From positions 20,185 through 84,184 of the forward strand of contig JADFUC010000891.1 of NCBI GenBank assembly GCA_019722365.1: DNA of 64,000 nucleotides. The letters are read 5' to 3'. Positions 57,561 to 64,000 of the stretch are shown piece by piece. The notes beneath the pieces were generated by a model. It was not told the DNA's origin. It saw only the letters and a program-made list of their open reading frames with translations, and searched no databases. Position numbers and translations under genes: made by a program. Origin of the DNA: Lithospermum erythrorhizon (Eukaryota > Streptophyta > Magnoliopsida > Boraginales > Boraginaceae). Each line of letters begins with the position of its first letter. Within the stretch, counting starts at the first letter, position 1.

Positions 57561-58260
57561 CGATTAAGTGGGGGATAGAAGGTTACGCCTTTGAGTTTTG
57601 TATCGACGCAGGCTAGGAGGTTGATGCAGAAAGGGTGTGTTGGGTTCCTGGGGTATGTGATTGATTTGAATAGAGAAGAGGGCAGATTAGAGGATGTGCG
57701 GGTTGTTAGAGAGTTCGAGGATGTCTTTCCTGAGGACTTACCGGGATTGCCGCCAGAGAGGGAGATCGAATTTGCTATCGAGGTTATTCCTGGTACGGCA
57801 CCAATTTTATTCCGCCGTACGGATGACTGATCGAGGATTATGCAATTCGGGACTCGATTACGAGGAGTTGTTGGAGAAAGGATTCATCGAGACGAGTCTA
57901 TCTTAGGTAGAGTGCACGGTTGTTTGTTGAAAAAGAAGGATGGTTCGATGAGGCTGTGCATTGACTATAGGCAGTTGAATAAAGTGACCATCAAGAACCG
58001 ATACCCCTTGCCAAGAATTGACGATTTGTTTGATCAGCTGAAGGATGCCAAGGTGTTCTCGAAGATTGATTTGCGGTCTGGTTATCACCAGTTGAGGATC
58101 AAAGGGGATGATATTCCGAAATCAGCTTTCCGATCTCTGGTGATGTCATTTGAGCTGTGAATGCACGGCCTTTATGGATTTGATGAACCCGGGTATTTGA
58201 ATATGCGGATGAGTTTGTGGTGGTATTCATTGATGATATTCACATTATATTCGAGAGGGA
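57561..58260 (+). pseudogene. Gypsy reverse transcriptase
   Basis: 'VVREFEDVFPEDLPGLPPER' (57700) and 'IEFAIEVIPGTAPI' lead into '[20 protein letters not shown]' (57930), '[20 protein letters not shown]' and '[19 protein letters not shown]'. After a frame break the catalytic box reads FIDD (codons 58226-58237) in '[14 protein letters not shown]'. These are the classic gypsy RT blocks in order. Breaks near 57830 and 58160 separate three frames. Confidence 0.9.
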
Positions 58261-59020
58261 GGAGGCATGAAGGCATTTGCGGTCGTGTTGAGGACTTTGA
58301 GACAACACCAGTTGTATGCCAAGTTTTCCAAATGTGAGTTCTGGTTGGCGAAGGTGCAATTCCTGGGTCATGTTATTTCTGGCGAGGGTATTTGTGTTGA
58401 TCCACAAAAGGTGGAGGCCGTGAACAATTGGGGCGTCCACGAGTGTGAGGCGAGGTGAGAGTTTCTTGGGGTTAGCTGGTTACTACAGGAGATTCATCAA
58501 GGACTTCTCTTTGATCGCGACGCCATTGACCAAGTTGACCAGAAAAGGGGTTCCCTTTATTTGGGATGATGATTGTGAGGACTGCTTCAGGATGTTAAAG
58601 GGAAAGTTGACTACTGCTCCAGTGTTAGCAATACCGTCTGGTTCTGAGGGCTATGTGATTTATAGCGATGCTTCGCACCAGGGATTGGGGTGTGTTCTGA
58701 TGCAGAATGGGAAGGTGATTGCCTATGCTTCCCGACAATTGAAAAATCACGAAAAGAACTATCCGACCCATGATCTTGAGCTAGCGGCGATAGTCTTTTC
58801 TTGTGAAATTGTGGAACACTATACGTATGGGGTTAAATTCGGATGTTCTTGATCATAAGAGTTTGAAATATCTTCCGACGCAGAGAGATTTAAATTTGAG
58901 GCAGAGGAGGTGGATGGAGTTCATCAGTGATTATGACTTGACTATTGAGTACCACCCGGGAAAGGCAAATGTAGTAAACGTACGCCCCGGCGAGAAAGGA
59001 AATCAAAGATCCGAGAGATA
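58261..59020 (+). pseudogene. Gypsy RT connection and RNase H
   Basis: '[20 protein letters not shown]' (58303) and '[19 protein letters not shown]' are followed by '[20 protein letters not shown]' (58463). The RNase H part reads '[20 protein letters not shown]', '[20 protein letters not shown]', 'LELAAIV' and '[20 protein letters not shown]'. A frameshift near 58840 lies just before the usual TDHKSLKY block, and another lies near 58440. Confidence 0.9.
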
Positions 59021-59099
59021 GAGATGAAATAGCTGAGAGTCGATTTTGATGTCAGTAGCGATGGAAGATTTTTAGCCCATATGAGAGTTAGAGCCGGTG

Positions 59100-59690
59100 C
59101 TTGTGGATCGAATTTTAGAGTTGCGGCGAGATGAGGAAGCGCGGGTGCTCCCGGTAGGGGCGTGAGAAATGGGGTCGGTCAGTTTCACGGTTGACGAGAG
59201 TGGAGCCTTGAGGATGGATGGCAGATTGTGTGTACCGTATTCGGATGAGCTGAGGAGGGAGATTCTTGATGAGGCTCATAATGCTCCCTATAGCGTACAC
59301 CCGGGTAGCACGAAGATGTACCGGGATTTGAGGTTGACTTATTGGTGGCCGGGAATGAAGAGAGAGATCGCAGAGTTCGTGGCAAAGTGTTTGGTTTGTC
59401 AGCAGGTGAAGGCCGAGCATAGGCATCCTGCGGGTTTGTTGCAGACTCTTCCTATTCCTGAGTGGACATGGGAGAATATTACCATGGACTTCGTGTTTGG
59501 GCTTCCTAGGACGTTGAGGCGACATGATGGGATCTGGGTGATTGTGGATAGGCTATCGAAGTCAGAGCTCATTTCCTACCTATTAGATCTCTGGATAGAC
59601 ACCGAGAAACTAGCGAGGATCTATGGATCCAGATTGTGAGTTGCATGGGGTTCGTGTCGTTATTTCAGGCCGAGATTCACTTGAGGTTAC
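59100..59690 (+). pseudogene. Gypsy integrase, truncated
   Basis: 'YSDELRREILDEAHNAPYSV' and 'HPGSTKMYRDLRLTYWWPGM' are followed by 'CLVCQQVKAEHRHPAGLLQT', giving the H2C2 zinc-binding module. 'WTWENITMDFVFGLPRT' and 'GIWVIVDRLSKSE' start the catalytic core (first Asp in MDF). After 'LHGV' near 59643 only 'VVISGRDS' remains of the second Asp block. The rest of the core, the GPY/F region and any chromodomain are absent: about 150 bp later the 3' LTR begins. This points to an internal deletion. Confidence 0.9.
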
Positions 59691-59838
59691 GGAGGGGTTT
59701 CCAGGGAGGCAGGGGACTAGAGTAGAGTGTGTGTTTTTATTTTTATATGATGTTTTGATTTTAAGTGTTACAATATATGGTTTTTCTTGGTTATTGGGTT
59801 GTTAAATTTCGAGTCGAAATTTTATTAGTTAGGTAGAT

Positions 59839-62485
59839 TGTAATAACCCGTTACGTAAAAAAAGTTCGATTAGGTGGTGGGACCGAGATAATATAAATAA
59901 TTTCGGAGAAAAAATCGATATGCGAGACTAGTATTATATGAGTAGTAGTTTATGTCATGGAAATTTTACATTTGGAATCGGTTTCATTGAGATTTAAGTA
60001 CGGAAAGTGGAGAAATTAACCGAAACCGAACGGGACTCAAGCTTTTCTTAAATATCTTCTCATCCTTATCCAACACATCATCTCACAACACAAAATCTCC
60101 TTCTTCTTCTTCTTGGCTTGGCCGAGACTTCCCCTTTCCCCCTCCCCTTGAAATTTTCTTCCATTTCTCTCTTCGATTGTTGCTCAAACTCAAAGATCGT
60201 TGGTTGAATATCTTCCCCTCATCATCTTCTTTGAATTAAGGTAAGAAAGTTCAAATCTTTTGGGATATTTCATGGGTTTTGACATAATTGACTTTTAGTT
60301 GACTTTTGCTAAATTGAATTTAATTGTGTTTCTAAGTTTGTTATGGGTAGTATAAGTAGTTAATTCATGATTTAAGATGTTGTTTGAGGATTATGGTGAT
60401 AGGTTGACTTTTTCTAGGTTAGTTGACTTTTGTTGTTGACTTTTTTTATAAGACTTTAAATGTGTAGGGGGTTAATTTGGGACCTTATTGTAGTTGTTGT
60501 AAGGTTAGAATTGTGATTTATAATCGATTAGAGGGGGTTAGGTTGAGAAAGTGTGATTGATAAGTTGAGTAGTAATTGAGATTTTGGAGTGTAGGTTGTT
60601 ATTTATGGACTTGAGGGTTAATGAGATGACTTATAAGTTGATATTGAAATGTTAAAGTATTAAAGATTGGAAATTTTTAGAGGATGGCCGATTAGGTTGT
60701 GTCCGTCGGGGTTGTTATTCGTTTTCTTATTCGTCATTTTTAGACCGTTTAGCAATCGTTCCACTTAGAGGTTGGTAATGTATCTTCTAGAGCATAAACA
60801 AGTATAGTAGTAGTTTTTTATTGTACTTTCGAGGTGTTTTTTGTTAGAGGTGAGCGTGGAAAGGAAATGCGATTACCGTGATTGTGATTTCGCGAGGATT
60901 TTGTGGTAGCTAGCAGAGGTGAGTACTTATCTCACGGGTGCTACCTTACGTACTTACTTTAAATTGTGTGAAACATGTCATTGTGGTATGATTATGTGAG
61001 AATAGTATACATGTCATTGTTGTATGATTATGTGTGATTCATTTGTGTGAGCACGTGATATGATTACGTGATTGGCATTTTTACATCGGCGGTGATGATT
61101 TAGCAGAGGTAAGTAATATCTTGAACTCTCAACTACGATTCTTGTGTTACGTGGCCTTGTCGGCATTTACGTGTTCATTGGCCTTGTCGGCATACGTATT
61201 TTGTGTCTTGTAGTTCGATTGATTTTTTGATTGTGAGACGTTTTAGTTGTGTGCTTTGATATTGTTTGGGAATAGAGTAGTTAGTTGTTGGGAGGTGTTG
61301 GTTGGGTTATGCGTGACTTTGAGGTGACTTGAGTATTGGATATGACCTATAGTTGGGATGATGATTAGGGTTGGGGTGAGCTCTCCTTCCTTGCAGGATA
61401 TGTGACGCTATTGGCCTTATACTACGGTATAAGTGCGGTTTGGCCTTATACTACGGTATAAGTGCGGTTTGGCCTTATACTTCGGTATAAGTGCGGTTTG
61501 GCCTTATACTACGGTATAAGTGCGGTTTGGCCTTATACTTCGGTATAAGTGCGGTTTGGCCTTATACTTCGGTATAAGAGCGGTATGATTATCTATGACC
61601 CCTTTGTTGTGTGCATTGTTGGTGTTGGCCTTATACTACGGTATAAGAGCGGTGTTTATTAGCGATTGTGGTCCATTCACTGCCGAGGTTGGCCAGTTGG
61701 GCATATGTGCATTACCGAGGTTGGTATAGTTGTGGGGAATATGAAATATAGATGGTTTTGATGGCTAGAGTTATAGTGTTGTTGAGTCTCTGTGATTTTA
61801 TTCTGGGTGATTGTGTGCCTTATTGAGACTTTGTATTATATCTTGACATGTTATGCCTGAGACCTTCTTTGGAATTTTATGATATGACCTTATTAGGTAG
61901 TCCTGGGTATATACATATTTATTCATATTTGACTACTATATCTATTGACTGTCTCGTTTCGTATGGCTTAAGTTTCACCCATGTGTTAAGTTTTCACTAA
62001 GCTTCGCGGCTTACACCCTATTCGTTTTGGGCGGCATTTCATTTGTGCCAGTTAGCAGTGACGGTTAGTGGTGTTTGTTTGAGAGTTTATATTCAGTGGC
62101 TAGGTGAGCATCGGGTGGGCGAGATCCTCACGATCTCGTTTTTGTTGTGTTGTCAAGTTTCTTGATTGTTGTATTTCATTTCGGACTTTAGCCTTAATCC
62201 GCTATTATTTTGTATTAGGGATCACGGTATTTTACTCTCGGTTGTAGCATTTCGGCATTACTTGTCTTTTTTGAAATATGTTGTATATATATGGAGTTGG
62301 TTGGTTAGATATCACCGATGGATTGTAATTTTAAAAAGCTGTTGTTTGGAATTTTAATTTTATATCAAATTTTTGGATAAAACACGTTGTTCTTTAAGCG
62401 GGTAGTTCATCGATATGGTGACTCACGGTATTGTCGAGTTATAATGATTCTCACCTCGGAGGCCGACACAGGGGGAATCGTTACA
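59839..62485 (+). repeat. 3' LTR of the gypsy element (2647 bp)
   Basis: Starts TGTAATAACCCG and ends ATCGTTACA. It aligns along its length to 53066-55794, with many small indels. It contains the hairpin array (61411-61655) and the 'actaagcttcgcggcttac' block (about 61995). Target duplication AAATG follows. Confidence 0.92.
61411..61655 (+). repeat. Hairpin array in the 3' LTR (7 units)
   Basis: Six contiguous, nearly identical 29-bp units GGCCTTATACTWCGGTATAA + GTGCGGTTT, with loops TACG, TACG, TTCG, TACG, TTCG, TTCG. A seventh unit (TACG) is separated by the same 60-bp spacer as in the 5' LTR. Better preserved than the 5' array. Confidence 0.95.
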
Positions 62486-62489
62486 AAAT

Positions 62490-62628
62490 GTGAGATATTG
62501 AAGGGCCCGGTAAGCTGAAATAGAGACGGATCCTCACACGGGGAGCTAGAGAAGCCACTCAGTTTGGACTTAGTATCAATAGGGGTGGCAGAAGATTTGC
62601 AGGACGACATACCAACGCGAGCAATAAT
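62490..62628 (-). pseudogene. Copia 2 RT segment beyond the gypsy insertion
   Basis: Minus-strand 'MSSCKSSATPIDTKSKLSGF' followed by 'DPSLFQLTGPFNISHFV' matches the copia RT connection domain just before RPDISYAV, which lies on the other side of the insert at 53050. Upstream (right) 'LLARV' can still be read to about 62628 before gypsy LTR sequence takes over. Confidence 0.85.
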
Positions 62629-63672
62629 AGACTCTCCTTCCTTGCGGGATATCTGTGATATTGGCCTTATACTTGGTGTATAAGAGCGGTGTGCCTTGTG
62701 CTTAGTGCATAAGTGGTAATTGCCTTGTACTTAGTGTATGAGTGCGGTGTGCCTTGTACTTAATTAACATAAGAGCGGTGTGCCTTATACTTAGTGTATA
62801 AGTGCGGTGTGCCTTAGTGTGTATAAGAGTGGTGTACCTTGTACTTAGTGTATGAGTCTGCCCTTTGTGTATAAGTCACGGTGTGCCTTATACTTTATTA
62901 AATGCGGTTTGGCCTTACTCTTTGCGGTATAAGTCTTGAGGAATGATGATGATTAGTCCATTCTGAGGTAGGCCAGTTGAGCATATGCGCATTAGAGGTT
63001 GAGTACTCTTGGTGGGGATATGAGAGATAGGAGGTTTGATGACTAGAGTTTTAGTGGTTGTTGAGTCTCTTGATTTCTTTAAGGTGTGTGTTTCTTTGAA
63101 ACTTCTATTATATCTTTAAACTGTATTATGGCTAAGATTTCTGTGGAATCATGTTGTATGGCGTTTTAGGTAGTCCACGGATATATATGTGTTTCATTCA
63201 TATTTGACTATTTGTATTATTGATTGACTCGTTCACGTATGGTAAGTTCACCCACATGTTAAGTTTCACTAAGCCTGCTTGGCTTACCCCTTTTTAGCAT
63301 TGGGCGGCATTTCATTTGTGCGGGTTGGCGTGGTTGAGCCAAGAGGCATTTGAGATTTGTTCAGAGTGGCTAGGTGAGCATCGGTGGCGAGTATCCTCAC
63401 GATTGATTTTGATGTGTTGTCAACTATTTTGATTGTTGTATTTTCCTTTTGAAACTTTAGCCTTGTCATTTTGTTATCATTTTGTATTCGGGGATATATT
63501 ATGTAATAAATTTTAAAAGCTGTTTTTTGATTTGGGAAACTTATTTGAGATCACATTTTTGGATGAAACAAATTTTTGTTTTAAACTGAGTCGTCCATCG
63601 GTTTGGTGACTCTGGTGTTCCGGATTTTAATGACTCTCATCTCGGGCGGCCCGACCTGGAAGCGTCGTTCTT
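62629..63672 (+). mobile_element. Diverged gypsy LTR fragment (3' part)
   Basis: Begins inside the LTR at 'actctccttccttgcgggat' (as at 61379 and 54613), then the hairpin array (62660-62935), 'ggccagttgagcatatgcgc', 'cactaagcctgcttggctta' (about 63269), 'gggcggcatttcatttgtgc' and 'ctcatctcgggcggcccgac' near the LTR end. The 5' part is missing and the junction with copia 2 is abrupt at 62628. More diverged from the intact LTRs than they are from each other. Confidence 0.8.
62660..62935 (+). repeat. Hairpin array in the diverged LTR fragment
   Basis: Seven to nine units such as CTTATACTTAGTGTATAAG, CTTGTGCTTAGTGCATAAG and CTTGTACTTAGTGTATGAG, each followed by (A/T)G(C)GGTGTGCC. The loops are TTAGT or TTGGT instead of TTCG/TACG. 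Stem positions vary, but pairing is mostly kept. Confidence 0.85.
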
Positions 63673-64000
63673 TAGAGCATGGCCATTTTCAATTAGGGCC
63701 ATTAAATGCATGCAGGATTTTTGAATAGGGGGCGGGGTGGCTAGAATCTAGTATGAATTTTATTGTTGATAAACACCAAATTCACACATCACGAATCCTC
63801 AAATAATGTAAATTTTCTTCTGGGGTTTTTCGGAGTCACTTGAAGCGATCACACTGTTGAGGAGCCTTAGGTGTTAGGTTTTGAAGTATTAGCCTTGTCT
63901 AAGCTACCCTTTTTAGGATTAGGAGGACCATTGCAATCTAAAATTCACATATAATGACTTATATGAATATGAAAGTACTTGAATATAGCAATACGTAATA
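63673..64000. other. Window end, no gene recognised
   Basis: Unique-looking sequence after the LTR fragment ('gcatggccattttcaattag' onward). No domain or repeat recognised. It should continue into copia 2 or its host DNA beyond the window. Confidence 0.35.

Larger units (their letters stand above)
53066..62485 (+). mobile_element. Ty3/gypsy element with both LTRs (about 9.4 kb)
   Basis: 5' LTR 53066-55794 and 3' LTR 59839-62485 are flanked by perfect AAATG duplications (53061-53065 and 62486-62490). Internal plus-strand order is gag, protease, RT, RNase H, integrase, the Ty3/gypsy order. Long LTRs and the RT/integrase text resemble chromoviruses of the Tekay/Del type; that lineage call is inference. 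The internal region is only about 4.0 kb because the integrase is cut short after the start of its core, and no chromodomain is present. Both LTRs differ by substitutions and indels, so the insertion is not very recent. Confidence 0.92.
52426..62628 (-). mobile_element. Ty1/copia element 2, minus strand, split by a gypsy element
   Basis: The RT/RNase H coding text is interrupted at 53061-53065 (AAATG) and resumes at 62486-62490 with the same AAATG. Minus-strand reading: 'GMSSCKSSATPIDTKSKLSG' (62610) to 'LTGPFN..SHFV' (62490), then, across the insert, 'RPDISYAVQ.ICLFMHAPM' (53050). The 5' part of the element is missing beyond 62628, where a gypsy LTR fragment begins. Confidence 0.85.

Noticed and set aside
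59115..59525. 136-codon minus-strand frame
   Set aside because: Antisense to the well-supported gypsy integrase on the plus strand.
61411..61655. CRISPR-like array (29-bp repeats)
   Set aside because: The units are contiguous without unique spacers, lie inside a plant LTR and occur in both LTR copies. No cas genes, and the genome is eukaryotic.

Overview
This window looks like nuclear DNA from a flowering plant, most likely a eudicot. It is AT-rich. It contains one intron-bearing gene of a plant-expanded family (WSD-type wax ester synthase/diacylglycerol acyltransferase). Nearly everything else is plant-type transposable element sequence: Ty1/copia, Ty3/gypsy (Tat-like, and a long-LTR chromovirus-like family), CACTA (En/Spm) DNA transposons and small MITEs. 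I see no prokaryotic gene organisation, no rRNA or tRNA gene and no CRISPR array. The species cannot be told from the sequence alone.

Layout. 0.1-4.4 kb: a decayed Tat-like gypsy element (gag, protease) with LTR-like repeats. 4.5-10.7 kb: two decayed plus-strand copia elements. 10.8-13.3 kb: a segment bounded by direct repeats. 14.3-19.7 kb: the gene island, a five-exon minus-strand WSD-like gene (coding exons within 14682-18824, predicted 474 aa, HHxxxDG motif intact), with MITEs in introns 1 and 3 and on both sides. 19.9-33.7 kb: a minus-strand gypsy LTR split by an 11.5 kb CACTA element (20955-32410, target duplication AAT) with a TnpD-type transposase and a second TnpA/Ptta-like gene, both decayed. 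34.6-40.9 kb: a copia-type LTR and a decayed minus-strand Tat-like gypsy element. 42.9-52.3 kb: a minus-strand copia element split by a second CACTA, itself split by a solo gypsy LTR with a perfect TAAAT duplication. 52.3-62.6 kb: part of another minus-strand copia element, split by a gypsy element with both LTRs (53066-62485, AAATG duplication). 62.6-63.7 kb: a diverged fragment of the same LTR family.

The insertion order can be read from target-site duplications and from host reading frames that resume across each insert. The element genes carry many stops and frameshifts, so none looks autonomous now. The WSD-like gene is the only locus I would annotate as a functional protein-coding gene.

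The most unusual signal lies in the gypsy LTRs. A tandem array of 29-bp units encodes a 7-bp-stem hairpin closed by TTCG or TACG, which as RNA are UNCG-class tetraloops. A diverged LTR copy at 62.6-62.9 kb keeps the hairpin with different loops and at least one compensatory pair change. A second small hairpin downstream in the same LTRs is also retained. That these structures have a function is inference.
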